This document shows, one piece after another, positions 9,926 to 21,163 of a stretch of 40,266 nt of DNA. The stretch is taken from positions 1-40,266 of the forward strand of contig NBLY01000001.1 of assembly GCA_002084665.1 (NCBI GenBank), written 5' to 3'. The notes below the pieces were generated by a model. It worked only from the letters and a program-made list of their open reading frames with translations. It was not told the DNA's origin and searched no databases. Made by a program: the position numbers and the translations under genes. Source of the stretch: Desulfobacteraceae bacterium 4572_35.2 (GTDB lineage: Bacteria > Desulfobacterota > Desulfuromonadia > Desulfuromonadales > Desulfuromonadaceae). Every line of letters begins with the position of its first letter. Position 1 is the first letter of the stretch.

Positions 9926-10975
9926 CTACGGAAACAACGGAACACCACACAGTCCCTTCTCCTCAGGAAGACCAAGCATTATGTTCATATTTTGAATTGC
10001 TTGTCCTGCCGCACCCTTTACGAGATTATCGATTGCCGAAACAACAATAATCCGCTGCGTTCTCTCATCAATAACAAATCCAACATCAGCGTAATTACTT
10101 CCCTTTACGTATGCGACGTTTGGTAGATGGCCCTCAGGCAACACCCGAACAAACTTATCGTCCTGATAAAAGGTTTCATACAGTTCTTGCAATGACAATT
10201 GGTCTATAGACTGAGAGAGTCGAGCGTAGCATGTTGACAAAATTCCACGACTCACTGGCAATAAGTGAGGAGTAAAATTGACCACGACCTCTTCACCAGC
10301 TAAGCTTGAAAGTGTTTGCTCAATTTCAGGTGTGTGGCGATGACAACCAACACTGTACGCCTTGAAACCTTCATTAACCTCACAAAACAGGCTAGCCGTC
10401 TTAGCTTCACGACCAGCACCGCTTGCTCCTGATTTACTATCAACAATCAACGTACTGTGATCAATGACTGAATGTTGCAACAGGGGGGCTAAAGCTAAGG
10501 CAACACTGGTAGGATAACAACCAGGATTGGCAACCAAGCGAGCAGTCTTAATCCGTTTCCGCCCTAACTCTGGCAATCCATAAACAGCCTCAGTAAGGAG
10601 TTCAGGACTTGAATGGGCTTGATACCACTGTTCATAAACAGCGACATCTTGCAGACGATAGTCGGCCGACAAATCAACAACACGGCAGCCATGATTAAGA
10701 AAACCAGGAACAACATTCATGGCAGTCTTGTGCGGTAAGGCAGTAAAAACAAAATCAGCTGTCGCGGATATCTTTGCCACATCGACAGCCTCACATGACA
10801 ATGAAACAACACCAGCAAGGGATGGAAATACTGTCGAGATATTTTCACCATCATATTGCCTAGAGGTGATATGAGTTATTTCGACTTCAGGATGCAGAGC
10901 AAGCAAACGAATTAACTCTAAGCCCGTATATCCACTTGCTCCAATAACAGCGACCTTTACCACATCAACCTCCAC
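9926..10975 (-). CDS. argC: N-acetyl-gamma-glutamyl-phosphate reductase
   Basis: [45 protein letters not shown]; the ORF-track GTG overlaps GGAGG, so the start is probably the GTG at ~10963. Confidence 0.95.
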   Translation of the reverse strand: MEVDVVKVAVIGASGYTGLELIRLLALHPEVEITHITSRQYDGENISTVFPSLAGVVSLSCEAVDVAKISATADFVFTALPHKTAMNVVPGFLNHGCRVVDLSADYRLQDVAVYEQWYQAHSSPELLTEAVYGLPELGRKRIKTARLVANPGCYPTSVALALAPLLQHSVIDHSTLIVDSKSGASGAGREAKTASLFCEVNEGFKAYSVGCHRHTPEIEQTLSSLAGEEVVVNFTPHLLPVSRGILSTCYARLSQSIDQLSLQELYETFYQDDKFVRVLPEGHLPNVAYVKGSNYADVGFVIDERTQRIIVVSAIDNLVKGAAGQAIQNMNIMLGLPEEKGLCGVPLFP

Positions 10976-10979
10976 AAAT

Positions 10980-11008
10980 AAAAAAGGGGAACCATACGGC
11001 TCCCCTCT
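10980..11008 (-). terminator. Intrinsic terminator after rpsI
   Basis: Minus strand: AGGGGAgccgtatggtTCCCCTTTTTTatt. Confidence 0.8.
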
Positions 11009-11041
11009 TGTGTAACAAATATTGATCGTACAGTGTAATGA

Positions 11042-11434
11042 TTAACGCTTTGAGAACTGGAAGCTACGACGTGCACCAGCACGGCCATATTTCTTACGCT
11101 CTTTAATGCGGCTATCACGGGTGACAAAGCCAGCTTTTTTAAGAACACCACGTAGACTTACATCATACGCAAGAAGTGCCTTAGTAATGCCGTGCTTAAT
11201 CGCTCCAGCTTGTCCAGATGGTCCACCACCACATACATTAACAAAGATATCAAACTTACCAACATTCTCAGTTAATTCTAGTGGTTGACGAATAATCATC
11301 TTGGACGTTTCACGACCAAAAAAATCGTTATAATCTTTATTATTGACAGTAATATTACCTGTACCAGCCTGCATCCAAAGACGCGCGATAGAGGTTTTTC
11401 TTTTGCCAGTGGCGCAATATCGTTGTTCAGCCAT
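11042..11434 (-). CDS. rpsI: 30S ribosomal protein S9
   Basis: [40 protein letters not shown] ... [17 protein letters not shown]. Confidence 0.97.
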   Translation of the reverse strand: MAEQRYCATGKRKTSIARLWMQAGTGNITVNNKDYNDFFGRETSKMIIRQPLELTENVGKFDIFVNVCGGGPSGQAGAIKHGITKALLAYDVSLRGVLKKAGFVTRDSRIKERKKYGRAGARRSFQFSKR

Positions 11435-11458
11435 TTTAAATCTTTCTCCTTAAGTAAA

Positions 11459-11887
11459 CTAAATATCGAGTACTTTGGGCTGTTGAGCTGCATTCTGATG
11501 CTCGCTGCCGGCATAGACCTTCAATTTTTTCAGCATTTGACGACCCAATTTATTTTTAGGAAGCATACCACGCACGGCCTTAATCACCAATTCTTCTGGC
11601 TTTTTTGCCTGCAAATTATCAGCATTAATCGAGCGGATACCACCGGGATAACCCGTGTGATGATAATACATCTTAGCCGCGCGCTTATTACCAGTCAAAA
11701 CCAGCTTCTCTGCATTGACAACAACAACATAATCGCCGGTGTCAACACTAGGAGTATAAATGGCTTTGTGCTTGCCTCGTAGAGTTCTAGCGATTTCAGT
11801 GGCAACACGTCCTAAGACTTTGCCTTCCATATCAACCAAGAACCAATCTCTTTTAACTTCCGATGCTTTTGCAACTTTCGTACTCAT
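11459..11887 (-). CDS. rplM: 50S ribosomal protein L13
   Basis: [64 protein letters not shown] track starts at 11977, true start likely 11887. Confidence 0.97.
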   Translation of the reverse strand: MSTKVAKASEVKRDWFLVDMEGKVLGRVATEIARTLRGKHKAIYTPSVDTGDYVVVVNAEKLVLTGNKRAAKMYYHHTGYPGGIRSINADNLQAKKPEELVIKAVRGMLPKNKLGRQMLKKLKVYAGSEHQNAAQQPKVLDI

Positions 11888-11944
11888 CTCAATCCTCTCA
11901 ATTATGTAAATTCTGCGTAGCTTTACGGGGCCCACAGAGCGCAA

Positions 11945-11973
11945 AACATAAACGATCCCGCGCTTACAGTCAA
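11945..11973 (-). promoter_or_regulatory. Predicted sigma70-type promoter for rplM-rpsI
   Basis: Minus strand TTGACT (11973-11968), 17-nt spacer, TATGTT (11950-11945). Confidence 0.6.
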
Positions 11974-11978
11974 GCATT

Positions 11979-12725
11979 TTACATATTTTTTTCGTACCAC
12001 ACGTCCATCAAACATAATCCACACGCCGGGGCAGTACGGCCAGCTTTTTTCCGCTCACCGCATTCTAATAAATTCTGAATACTTTTGGTATCGAACTGCC
12101 CACTGCCCACATCAACCAATGTTCCCACCAGCACGCGCACCATATTCTTTAAAAAACCACTACCCTTAACATTGAAAATCAAAAAATCGCCCTGCTCAAT
12201 CACATCAAACGCATAGATCTCTCTTGTTGCTGTTTTGGCAACACAAGAGCTTGACCTGAATGCGCTAAAATCGTGGCGACCAACAAAAAATGTTGCAGCC
12301 TCAACTATTGATTCAATATCTAGCTTAAGCGGAACATGCCACGCTGTATTGCGCTGTAAAGGTGAACGGATTTTGCCACGATACACTTTATACTGATACC
12401 ACTTCCCTACGGCATCAAAGCGTGCATGAAAGTGTTCATCAACAACCTCGGCAGACCGTATGGCGACATCAGCGGCCAAAAAACGATTCACTCCCTCACG
12501 ATACGCCGATAGTGGCAAGAGAGTCCCTGTATCAAAATGGGCTCGCATACCAACCGAATGAACCCCTGCGTCGGTACGACCAGAGGAGTAAACTCTTACA
12601 TGGCTGCCAATGACTTTTTCAAGAGCCTTCTCAACACACTCCTGGATAGTGTCGGCATTCGGTTGGATCTGCCAACCGCCGTAACGAGTTCCATCATATT
12701 CAATTGTAAGGCAAATTCGTGTCAT
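11979..12725 (-). CDS. truA: tRNA pseudouridine(38-40) synthase
   Basis: [52 protein letters not shown]. Confidence 0.96.
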   Translation of the reverse strand: MTRICLTIEYDGTRYGGWQIQPNADTIQECVEKALEKVIGSHVRVYSSGRTDAGVHSVGMRAHFDTGTLLPLSAYREGVNRFLAADVAIRSAEVVDEHFHARFDAVGKWYQYKVYRGKIRSPLQRNTAWHVPLKLDIESIVEAATFFVGRHDFSAFRSSSCVAKTATREIYAFDVIEQGDFLIFNVKGSGFLKNMVRVLVGTLVDVGSGQFDTKSIQNLLECGERKKAGRTAPACGLCLMDVWYEKNM

Positions 12726-12759
12726 AACAGACTAATAACGTTGTATGAAAGAAACGACA

Positions 12760-13770
12760 CTACAGATACTTCGAGCCCAAAAGTTCAGCAATTTGTACAA
12801 CATTAGTCGCCGACCCCTGACGTAAGTTATCTGCTGCGACCCACATATTTAAGGCCTTGTCACATGATTCGTCAGAGCGAATTCTGCCAACATAAATTGA
12901 ATCTTGGCCTGAAGCATCAATCGGCATCGGATACTCAACATCGTTAACATTGTCGACAAGTTCAACATCAGCCATTGCATCAAACAACTCACGTGCTTTT
13001 GCCACACTTATTATCTCTTTAGTCTCGACATTGACAGATTGACACAAACCGTAAAATACAGGAACGCGAACCGCAGTCGCAGTGACCCTAAGGTTTTCTA
13101 CAGCCAACACTTTTTGCACTTCACGCACTAAGCCAGTTTCAGCATCGGTATATCCACTGCTTTCAAAATCACCAACATGAGGTAAACAATTGAAACCAAC
13201 CTGATGTGGATACAATTTATCCTTAACGGGTCGACCATTCAACAGTTCACCACATTGGTGCCTTAACTCATCAACACCCTGCTGACCATTTTCAGATACC
13301 GGCTGATATGTTGAGACAACAACCCGCTCAAGAGCACTAAAATCTGACAATGCTTTCAATGCCAATGATAACTGCAGCGATGAACTTGCTGGGCTAGCAA
13401 TGATTCTCTTAGCACGATAACCACTCGCCGCCTCACCATTAATACTCGGCACAACCAGCGGCACAGCATTATCCATACGCCAGGCTCTCGATGTATCAAT
13501 ACAAATAGCTCCAGCTGCTGCTGCGATAGGACAAAACTTTTCGCTTATTAAATCCGTAGCGCAAAAGAAAGCAATATCAACACCAGCAAACGAATCTTGA
13601 CCCAATAATTGAACAGGCACCGATTCGTCTTTGAATTCAACAAACTCACCAACCGAACGTTCCGAAGCCAAAAGACGAATTGCCTGAACCGGAAACTGTC
13701 TCTCTTCAAGCACTTCGATAATTTGTCGCCCAACAGCGCCAGTGGCACCTACTACGGCCAGTGTATACAT
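12760..13770 (-). CDS. Aspartate-semialdehyde dehydrogenase-like (USG-1-like) protein lacking the catalytic Cys
   Basis: LAVVGATGAVGRQIIEVLEERQFPV; SPASSSLQ where active enzymes have NPNCSTIQ; VRVPVFYGLCQ where active enzymes have VRVPVFxGH. Confidence 0.85.
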   Translation of the reverse strand: MYTLAVVGATGAVGRQIIEVLEERQFPVQAIRLLASERSVGEFVEFKDESVPVQLLGQDSFAGVDIAFFCATDLISEKFCPIAAAAGAICIDTSRAWRMDNAVPLVVPSINGEAASGYRAKRIIASPASSSLQLSLALKALSDFSALERVVVSTYQPVSENGQQGVDELRHQCGELLNGRPVKDKLYPHQVGFNCLPHVGDFESSGYTDAETGLVREVQKVLAVENLRVTATAVRVPVFYGLCQSVNVETKEIISVAKARELFDAMADVELVDNVNDVEYPMPIDASGQDSIYVGRIRSDESCDKALNMWVAADNLRQGSATNVVQIAELLGSKYL

Positions 13771-13862
13771 AATACTAAAACTCCTCTATCAAACAAGAAA
13801 GAGTACAGCGAGGATCACCCACTGCACTCTATTTTCAACCGCAAAGAAACAGCCTTATGAAA

Positions 13863-14960
13863 CTATTTGCCACGCAACAATTGCAACATCCTACGCAAAG
13901 GCTCCGCCGCACCCCAAAGCAATTGATCGCCACAGGTAAATGCCGACAAATACTCAGGCCCCATCCTCATTTTACGAACACGCCCCACCGGCACAGTAAG
14001 TGTTCCAGAAATAGCCGCGGGGGTGAGATGGGTCAGAGTTTCCTCTTTATTATTGGCCACAAGCTTAACCCATTGATTATCATTTGCAATCAACTGCTCA
14101 ATTTGCTCAATAGGCAAATCTTTATTGAGTTTGATCGTCAACGCCTGACTATGACAACGCATAGAACCGATTCGCACACAAATTCCATCGACAGGAATCT
14201 CTTGATCAACGGCAAGAATTTTATTTGTTTCAGCGTGCCCCTTCCACTCTTCTCTACTTTGTCCATCCTCAACTTCACGGTCGATCCAAGGCAACACACT
14301 ACCAGCCAAAGCATAACCAAACTCACGGTGCGGCAAAGAATCACCACGAAGTGTTTCAGTTACTTTTTTATCAATATCAAGAATAGCAGAAGACGGATCA
14401 GCAAGTAATTCACTGACACAGCCTTGCAATACACCCATCTGATTGAGAAGTTCACGCATATTCGGTGCTCCGGCTCCCGAAGCCGCCTGATAGGTCATGG
14501 ATGAGACCCACTCAACTAAACCAGCACGAAAAAGGCCACCAATTGCCATCAACATCAAACTCACGGTGCAATTGCCGCCGATAAAATCCTTTTGACCGTT
14601 TTTTAGCGCCGCATCGATCACATCGCGGTTAACGGGATCGAGAATGATTACGGCATCAGAATGCATACGGAGCGAACTTGCCGCATCAATCCAATAACCA
14701 TTCCAGCCAGCTTTACGTAATTCGGGATGTACAGCATTGGTATAATCACCACCCTGACAGGTAATAATCACATCGAGCTTTTTCAGTTCATTGACATCTT
14801 TTGCATCATACAAAATACCCGCATCCATTGGAGCAGGGATACCCACTTGAGATGTTGAGAAAAATACTGGCTCAATCCCAGCAAAATCATTTTCCTCTTG
14901 CATCCGTTGCAATAAAACCGAACCAACCATGCCACGCCAACCGACAAAACCGACTTTCAT
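13863..14960 (-). CDS. asd: Aspartate-semialdehyde dehydrogenase (E. coli-like subtype)
   Basis: [45 protein letters not shown] catalytic Cys. Confidence 0.95.
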   Translation of the reverse strand: MKVGFVGWRGMVGSVLLQRMQEENDFAGIEPVFFSTSQVGIPAPMDAGILYDAKDVNELKKLDVIITCQGGDYTNAVHPELRKAGWNGYWIDAASSLRMHSDAVIILDPVNRDVIDAALKNGQKDFIGGNCTVSLMLMAIGGLFRAGLVEWVSSMTYQAASGAGAPNMRELLNQMGVLQGCVSELLADPSSAILDIDKKVTETLRGDSLPHREFGYALAGSVLPWIDREVEDGQSREEWKGHAETNKILAVDQEIPVDGICVRIGSMRCHSQALTIKLNKDLPIEQIEQLIANDNQWVKLVANNKEETLTHLTPAAISGTLTVPVGRVRKMRMGPEYLSAFTCGDQLLWGAAEPLRRMLQLLRGK

Positions 14961-15002
14961 TCTTTTGATCCTTTATTCAAGATTCACGTTTACTATATTT
15001 AG

Positions 15003-16094
15003 TTACAGAGCTGCGATAATCGCATCGCCCATCTCGCTGGTATTAACTTTCTTTTCACCTTCTGTACCTTGGAAAATATCGCCAGTACGGTAGCCATCAT
15101 TCAACACCTGCTCAACCGCTTTATCTATCGCATCGGCAGCATCTGTCATAGCAAAAGAGTAGCGCAACATCATTGATGTTGAAAGAATTTGCGCGATTGG
15201 GTTTGCAATCCCTTGACCAGCAATATCAGGAGCACTACCACCAGAAGGCTCATACATACCAAAAGTACCCTCAGCTAAAGAGGCCGAAGGGAGCATACCG
15301 AGAGAGCCTGTTAACATTGCCGCTTCATCGGAGATAATATCGCCAAACATATTACCACACAACATGACATCGAACTGCTTAGGCCAGCGAACCAATTGCA
15401 TCGCCGCATTATCAACGTACATATGGGACAATTCAACATCAGCGTAATCTTTAGCAACCCGCTCTACCACTTCACGCCACAGCACTGAAGTTGAAAGAAC
15501 ATTGGCCTTATCAATACTACACACCTTGCTGCCTCGCTTACGCGCCACATCAAAAGCCACACGGGTAATTCTTTCGATCTCAGGCTCAGTATAAAGCATA
15601 GTATCAAAACCACGACGTACTCCATCTACTTCATCAACCCCCTTAGGATCGGCAAAATAGATTCCACCTGTCAACTCACGCACAACTAAAATATCAAAGC
15701 CCCCCTCAATAACACTCTCCTTGAGGGATGAACTGCCAATTAAAGCAGGGAAGATGATAGCTGGGCGCAGATTACAGAATAGACCAAAAATTTTGCGTAA
15801 TGGCAATAGAGCACCACGCTCTGGCTGCTCGTCAGGAGGTAAAGATTCCCACTTCGGCCCGCCAACACTACCAAACAAGATCGCATCAGATTTTTTGCAG
15901 ATTTCAATGGTTGTTTCAGGGAGAGCCTTGCCCTCATTATCAATACCTGCACCACCAACATTTGCCATCGATTTATTAAAAACAACACCAAACTTATTTT
16001 CAACAGCGCCGAGAACTCTCAATGCCTCAGTCATCACTTCAGGACCAATGCCATCCCCAGGCAGCACTGCAATATCAAAACTTTTTTCAGCCAC
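15003..16094 (-). CDS. leuB: 3-isopropylmalate dehydrogenase
   Basis: [53 protein letters not shown]. Confidence 0.96.
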   Translation of the reverse strand: MAEKSFDIAVLPGDGIGPEVMTEALRVLGAVENKFGVVFNKSMANVGGAGIDNEGKALPETTIEICKKSDAILFGSVGGPKWESLPPDEQPERGALLPLRKIFGLFCNLRPAIIFPALIGSSSLKESVIEGGFDILVVRELTGGIYFADPKGVDEVDGVRRGFDTMLYTEPEIERITRVAFDVARKRGSKVCSIDKANVLSTSVLWREVVERVAKDYADVELSHMYVDNAAMQLVRWPKQFDVMLCGNMFGDIISDEAAMLTGSLGMLPSASLAEGTFGMYEPSGGSAPDIAGQGIANPIAQILSTSMMLRYSFAMTDAADAIDKAVEQVLNDGYRTGDIFQGTEGEKKVNTSEMGDAIIAAL

Positions 16095-16312
16095 GGTAAC
16101 CCTCCTAAAAACAAAAAATTAATGTAACAAATCTGCCACAATCAACACAATGAACAGATGTATTTGCAAAACAATTGATTGGCACTATAGAAATCTGCAC
16201 CAATAAATGTCAAACAATTTTCTACCCAATGAGTTTCACACCCAAAAAATGAGCCAACCGTGACACAGTGACCGTGCCACACATGACACAATCGCTCAAA
16301 TCATCAAACAAG

Positions 16313-16340
16313 AAAGGCCGGAATAAACCGGCCTCTCAAA
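16313..16340 (-). terminator. Hairpin between leuD and leuB, terminator-like
   Basis: GGCCGGaataaaCCGGCC with short T-rich tail on the minus strand. Confidence 0.5.
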
Positions 16341-16361
16341 TACTACCAGCATAAATACTGA

Positions 16362-16892
16362 TCAATAACGCTCGTCGGCAAACTCAACCCAACCACCAGC
16401 CTTAACAAGGGCCATATCAAATTCTGAGACATCAAAACTAATCTGAATTTTTTCATCACCGGCACAAGCGGTAATCGTTTTTGCTTCAAGCGCCACCGCA
16501 ATATCAACGGTTCCATGCTCAGCGAGGGCAAACAGTTGATCAATATCAGATTTAGGTAACTCAATAGCTAACATTCCACCATTGAACATGTTCTGACGAA
16601 AGATACGCGCATAACTCTCAGCAATAATCGTATGCACATCATTCACCTCAAACACCCAGGGTGCGTGCTCACGAGATGAACCACAACCAAAATTTTGCCG
16701 CGACACGACAACTCGCGCATTTTTCAATGCTTGGCCCTGCGGATCAAAGCCATCCAGCTTGAGGTCTTCTAAAAGGTAAGGCTTCAATGCCTCCTTAGTC
16801 ACTTCAGTTAGATACTTAGCTGGAATAATTTCATCAGTGTTAATATCGGAGCGGTCAAGAAAGATCGTCGCGCCTTTAAATACTTTTTTCAT
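16362..16892 (-). CDS. leuD: 3-isopropylmalate dehydratase small subunit
   Basis: FLDRSDINTDEIIPAKYLTEVTKEAL; NFGCGSSREHAPW. Confidence 0.95.
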   Translation of the reverse strand: MKKVFKGATIFLDRSDINTDEIIPAKYLTEVTKEALKPYLLEDLKLDGFDPQGQALKNARVVVSRQNFGCGSSREHAPWVFEVNDVHTIIAESYARIFRQNMFNGGMLAIELPKSDIDQLFALAEHGTVDIAVALEAKTITACAGDEKIQISFDVSEFDMALVKAGGWVEFADERY

Positions 16893-16915
16893 ATTTGCGA
16901 TTTCCTCTCTAAAAA

Positions 16916-18196
16916 TTATAAACTACGTGCGTCGGTGATAACACCAGTAATAGCTGATGCAGCGGCAGTCGCTGGGCTCATAAGGTGAACCATACCACCC
17001 TTACCCATACGACCATTGAAGTTACGATTACTAGTCGAGGCGCAAACTTCGTCATTGGCTAAAACACCGTTGCTCATACCAAGACAAGCACCACATGTTG
17101 GATTGGTCACACAAAACCCAGCTTCCATAAAGATTTGAATGATCCCTTCTGCCATCGCATCGCTAAAAATTTTAGGGGTTGCTGGCGAGACAATACCACG
17201 AACAGTATTGGCAACACGGCGACCCTTTAAAATAGCTGCGGCGACACGTAGATCTTCAATTCGACCGTTGGTACAGGTACCAATATAAACCTGATCAACA
17301 GGCGTACCAGCCATCTGCGCCACAGGCTTAACACAGTCGGGCTTATAGCCAAACGTCACCTGAGGATCCAAACTTGAAACATCAAACTCCAACACCTGAT
17401 CATAGTTGGCATCAGCATCAGAGTGCCACTTCAAGTAATCGGCCACAGCATCTTCTTTAGTCGCATACTGATCTTGAATAAAAGGCCACAAGTAATCGAC
17501 TGTGACCCGATCTGGCATACAGATACCACTGGTACCACCTGCTTCAATCGCCATATTACACAGCGTCATTCGCGCTTCCATGCTCATGTCATCAACAACA
17601 GAACCTGCAAATTCAATCACGCGATCAGTTGCGCCGTTAACACCAAGTTGACTGATCACATAAAGAACGACATCTTTAGCATAAACACCAGCAGCCAAAT
17701 CACCGATCAAATTAACCCGAATCGTTGCTGGTTCACGAAAGGCACAAACCCCCTTTAAGATACCAACTTCAAGGTCTGTTGTTCCAACACCAGCGGCAAA
17801 CGCACCAAACGCACCGTGAGTACAGGTATGACTGTCACCCATTATGACAGTGAAACCAGGCTGGATATAACCTTTTTCAGGGAACAACGCATGGCAAACA
17901 CCATTGTGGCCAACGTCAAAAAAGTCTTTAAGGTCATGGCGACGAGCCCAATCACGTAGCATTTTTGCTTGCAGCGCAGTTTTGCTATCCTTTGATGGGG
18001 TAACATGATCAACAACAGCCTTAATCTTGGTCTTGTCGAAAACACGATCTTTCCCACGCCACGCTAGATCGGCTATCGCTACTGGGGTAGTAATCTCATG
18101 ACACAGCACGCGATCAAGCGCTAAAACTTTTGTCCCCTCAAAAGGCTCATCACGAAGATGGCTTTCAAATATTTTTTCCGATATCGTCTTGCCCAT
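16916..18196 (-). CDS. leuC: 3-isopropylmalate dehydratase large subunit
   Basis: MGKTISEKIFESH; GDSHTCTHGAFGAFAAGVGTTD; GTCTNGRIEDL; NPTCGACLG; ORF track start 18313, likely start 18196. Confidence 0.96.
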   Translation of the reverse strand: MGKTISEKIFESHLRDEPFEGTKVLALDRVLCHEITTPVAIADLAWRGKDRVFDKTKIKAVVDHVTPSKDSKTALQAKMLRDWARRHDLKDFFDVGHNGVCHALFPEKGYIQPGFTVIMGDSHTCTHGAFGAFAAGVGTTDLEVGILKGVCAFREPATIRVNLIGDLAAGVYAKDVVLYVISQLGVNGATDRVIEFAGSVVDDMSMEARMTLCNMAIEAGGTSGICMPDRVTVDYLWPFIQDQYATKEDAVADYLKWHSDADANYDQVLEFDVSSLDPQVTFGYKPDCVKPVAQMAGTPVDQVYIGTCTNGRIEDLRVAAAILKGRRVANTVRGIVSPATPKIFSDAMAEGIIQIFMEAGFCVTNPTCGACLGMSNGVLANDEVCASTSNRNFNGRMGKGGMVHLMSPATAAASAITGVITDARSL

Positions 18197-18304
18197 AAAG
18201 CTCTCCTTTTCAATCAAAACATATAACAAACAATTATCATTATGCCTAAGAACAACTATGAACAGCAAAGTCGTTCTGTTATTCGTTGCACACCATACAG
18301 CAAA

Positions 18305-18329
18305 ACGGGACACCTGAACAGTGTCCCGT
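18305..18329 (-). terminator. Perfect 9-bp hairpin between leuA and leuC, terminator or attenuator-like
   Basis: ACGGGACACctgaacaGTGTCCCGT followed by TTTTG on the minus strand. Confidence 0.5.
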
Positions 18330-18358
18330 CTACGGGCAGGTTAATGATCTCGTAGCAA

Positions 18359-19897
18359 CTAAAGATCGACAGGTGTTCTTTTCTGCAATGAGGCAATTTT
18401 ATTCAATGCATTAATATAAGCTTTTGCGGCAGCAACAATAATATCAGGATGTGCTCCTTGGCCAAGTTGCTCACGACCATCGAACTCAAGGCGAACAGTA
18501 CACTCACCTTGTGCATCCGTTCCACCCGTAATAGCTGCGACTGAAAAATGAAGTAAATGGACATCGGTACCAACAAGCTCTTTTACCGCTTTAAACGTCG
18601 CATCGACTGGACCATCACCGATCACTGCAGTCTTTTTCACCTCACCATCTACCTCCATTTGAACTGTTGCGGTAGGCACAGCAAACGAACCAGATGAGAC
18701 ATTCATCTCCAGCAATTTATACTTTTCTGGAACACGAATGATCTCATCGGCGACAATGGCATCCAAGTCTTCATCGAAGATCTCTTTTTTAATATCAGCA
18801 AGAGCCTTGAATCGAACAAAAGCTTTCTGCAGATCATCTTTGTTGAGGTCGTAACCTAAATCACCCAAACGCTGATTAAATGCATGGCGACCGGAGTGCT
18901 TACCCAAAACAAGTTTGTTTTGTGTTAAACCAATGGATTCAGGTGTCATGATCTCATAGGTTGTTTTCTCCATCAACACGCCATGTTGATGAATACCCGC
19001 CTCATGAGCAAAAGCATTTGCACCAACAATCGCCTTATTTGGCTGCACAACAATACCCGTGATGGTGGTCAACAAACGACTTGTCGAATAAATATGTTCG
19101 GTAACGATTCCTGTTGAGAACGGCATCAAGTCCTGACGAGTACGCAGCCCCATAACAACTTCTTCAAGGGAACAATTACCAGCACGCTCGCCTATGCCGT
19201 TAATTGTACATTCAACCTGACCAGCACCAGCGCCGACAGCGGCCAAAGAATTTGCCACTGCTAAACCTAGATCATTATGACAATGGACAGAGATGACGGC
19301 CTTATCAATATTGGCCACATTTTCTTTAAGATAGGTGATAATGGCATAATATTCAGAAGGCATCGTATAACCAACCGTATCAGGTATATTAACGGTTGTA
19401 GCGCCCGCGTCGATCACCGCCTCAATCACACGAGCTAAAAATGGCAGCCGTGTACGCACAGCATCTTCCGCCGAAAACTCAACATTTGGTGTATAACTTG
19501 CCGCTCTCTTTACGGCCTTAACTGCCGTATCAACCACCTCATCTTCTGACATCCGTAACTTGTGCTTCATATGAATATCGCTGGTAGCAATAAACGTATG
19601 AATGCGACCACGATCTCCTGCATACTTAAGAGCTTCCCAAGCACGATCAATATCTTGATCATTGGCGCGAGCAAGACCGGCAATCTGAGGTCCCTTGATG
19701 GTTTGAGCGATTTTCTTAACTGCCTCAAAATCACCTATAGAAGCGATAGGAAACCCCGCTTCCATGACATCAACATTCATTTTTTCCAGTTGAAAGGCGA
19801 TGCGCAATTTTTCATCGATGGTCATACTCGCCCCGGGCGACTGTTCGCCATCGCGTAGAGTAGTATCAAAAATAATAACTTTGTTTGTATCAGCCAT
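18359..19897 (-). CDS. leuA: 2-isopropylmalate synthase
   Basis: MADTNKVIIFDTTLRDGEQSPGASM; HCHNDLGLAVANSLAAVGAGAGQVECTINGIGERAGN; C-terminal LeuA regulatory domain. Confidence 0.96.
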   Translation of the reverse strand: MADTNKVIIFDTTLRDGEQSPGASMTIDEKLRIAFQLEKMNVDVMEAGFPIASIGDFEAVKKIAQTIKGPQIAGLARANDQDIDRAWEALKYAGDRGRIHTFIATSDIHMKHKLRMSEDEVVDTAVKAVKRAASYTPNVEFSAEDAVRTRLPFLARVIEAVIDAGATTVNIPDTVGYTMPSEYYAIITYLKENVANIDKAVISVHCHNDLGLAVANSLAAVGAGAGQVECTINGIGERAGNCSLEEVVMGLRTRQDLMPFSTGIVTEHIYSTSRLLTTITGIVVQPNKAIVGANAFAHEAGIHQHGVLMEKTTYEIMTPESIGLTQNKLVLGKHSGRHAFNQRLGDLGYDLNKDDLQKAFVRFKALADIKKEIFDEDLDAIVADEIIRVPEKYKLLEMNVSSGSFAVPTATVQMEVDGEVKKTAVIGDGPVDATFKAVKELVGTDVHLLHFSVAAITGGTDAQGECTVRLEFDGREQLGQGAHPDIIVAAAKAYINALNKIASLQKRTPVDL

Positions 19898-20049
19898 AAA
19901 ACCCTCCAAAAAGTTTATGCTCCGCAACTAAAATAGTGCCAAAATAGTTTGTTAGTTTACCATATTGCGACAATAAGACTAGACCACCTAGGTCAGATTC
20001 CACAGCACCACTCCCTTCACTTCTGTTGCGGATTTAATACGTGCGACAT

Positions 20050-20300
20050 AAAAAAACAGGCCTCCACCCCCAATAGATCAGGGGCGAAGGCCTGTTAAAT
20101 ACTCCGCGGTACCACCCTGTTTCAGCTCCATCAAACAATTAGAGCCCTCAATAACATCCCTTAACGCGGGCTGACGACAATAGCTACTTAAATTCACCAC
20201 TGCAGCTCCAAGGCGAGTTCAGCTTTCACCTGTACTGACTTGCACCAACCGCCAGCTCTCTCAAACAGGAATTAAGCCTATTACTCCTCTTCATCACTTT
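20050..20300 (-). promoter_or_regulatory. T-box riboswitch leader (leucine, CUC specifier) upstream of leuA, with terminator
   Basis: Minus strand AACAGGGTGGTACCGCGG (20121-20104), Stem I features gatgaagaggAGTAa and GGCGGTTGGTGCAAGTC, specifier GAA-CTC (CTC at 20217-20215), terminator AACAGGCCTTCGCCCC...GGGGGTGGAGGCCTGTTTTTTT (20096-20050). Confidence 0.95.
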
Positions 20301-20317
20301 TATTTAACTTACGACAA

Positions 20318-20346
20318 CATAAACACAGCCATCAAAGTTAAGTCAA
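20318..20346 (-). promoter_or_regulatory. Predicted promoter for the T-box leader
   Basis: Minus strand TTGACT (20346-20341), 17-nt spacer, TTTATG (20323-20318). Confidence 0.5.
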
Positions 20347-20404
20347 TTAAACAGTCATATCAAAAGAGTGTTCACTGTGTTTTTTCGTTCACAATAAACT
20401 TAGT

Positions 20405-21163
20405 TTAGGCCTGTGAAACTTTTTCTTGCCTTCGCTTACGCAAATAGGTCACCAGCGCAATAACAGGACTAAACATGATATAACTCAAAAAGATTAAAAA
20501 AAACATCAACTCAGGTTGAGCAACAATGACAATAATCAACACGACTGCCAAAACAAGCATGCCAAACGGACGTCTTTTTAATAATTCAGGATCTTTAAAA
20601 GAATAATACGGAACATTGCTCACCATTAGCACAGCGAGACAGTAGATCAATATCAATACTGAGACCATGCGAATTGCGCCTGATCCACCCAAGTGGTAAA
20701 AGAGCAAGACACAGGCGGCAACCATACTTGCCGCAGCAGGGATCGGTAAACCGATAAAATGCTTCGAACCAACTGTTTCAACATGAACATTGAAACGCGC
20801 CAAACGCAACGCTCCACACACAACGTAAAGAAATGCTGCTAACCAGCCAAGCTTACCAAACGGTTGCAATGCCCACGAATACATTAGGATTGCCGGAGCC
20901 ACACCAAAAGCAACAAGATCAGCCAAGGAATCATACTCGACACCAAACTGACTGGTAGTATTGGTCATTCGCGCAACTTTACCGTCTAAAGTATCAAACA
21001 CAGCAGAGATAAGGATAAACCATGCTGCGATATCGTATCGACCATTCATGCTTGAAACAATGCCATAAAAACCAGCAAACAAACTTCCAGTCGTTACCAG
21101 ATTCGGCAGGATATAGACCCCTTTTTTTAAGCTCTCCCGACGCTGTTGTGAGCTTTTATTCAT
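20405..21163 (-). CDS. pssA: CDP-diacylglycerol--serine O-phosphatidyltransferase
   Basis: FDTLDGKVARMTNTTSQFGVEYDSLADLVAFGVAPA (CDP-alcohol phosphatidyltransferase motif). Confidence 0.95.
   Translation of the reverse strand: MNKSSQQRRESLKKGVYILPNLVTTGSLFAGFYGIVSSMNGRYDIAAWFILISAVFDTLDGKVARMTNTTSQFGVEYDSLADLVAFGVAPAILMYSWALQPFGKLGWLAAFLYVVCGALRLARFNVHVETVGSKHFIGLPIPAAASMVAACVLLFYHLGGSGAIRMVSVLILIYCLAVLMVSNVPYYSFKDPELLKRRPFGMLVLAVVLIIVIVAQPELMFFLIFLSYIMFSPVIALVTYLRKRRQEKVSQA

Noticed and set aside
11285-11782. 165-aa plus-strand ORF
   Set aside because: Antisense across rpsI and rplM, which are unmistakable; shadow ORF.
13857-14408. 183-aa plus-strand ORF
   Set aside because: Antisense to asd, low-complexity composition, no domain-like features; shadow ORF.
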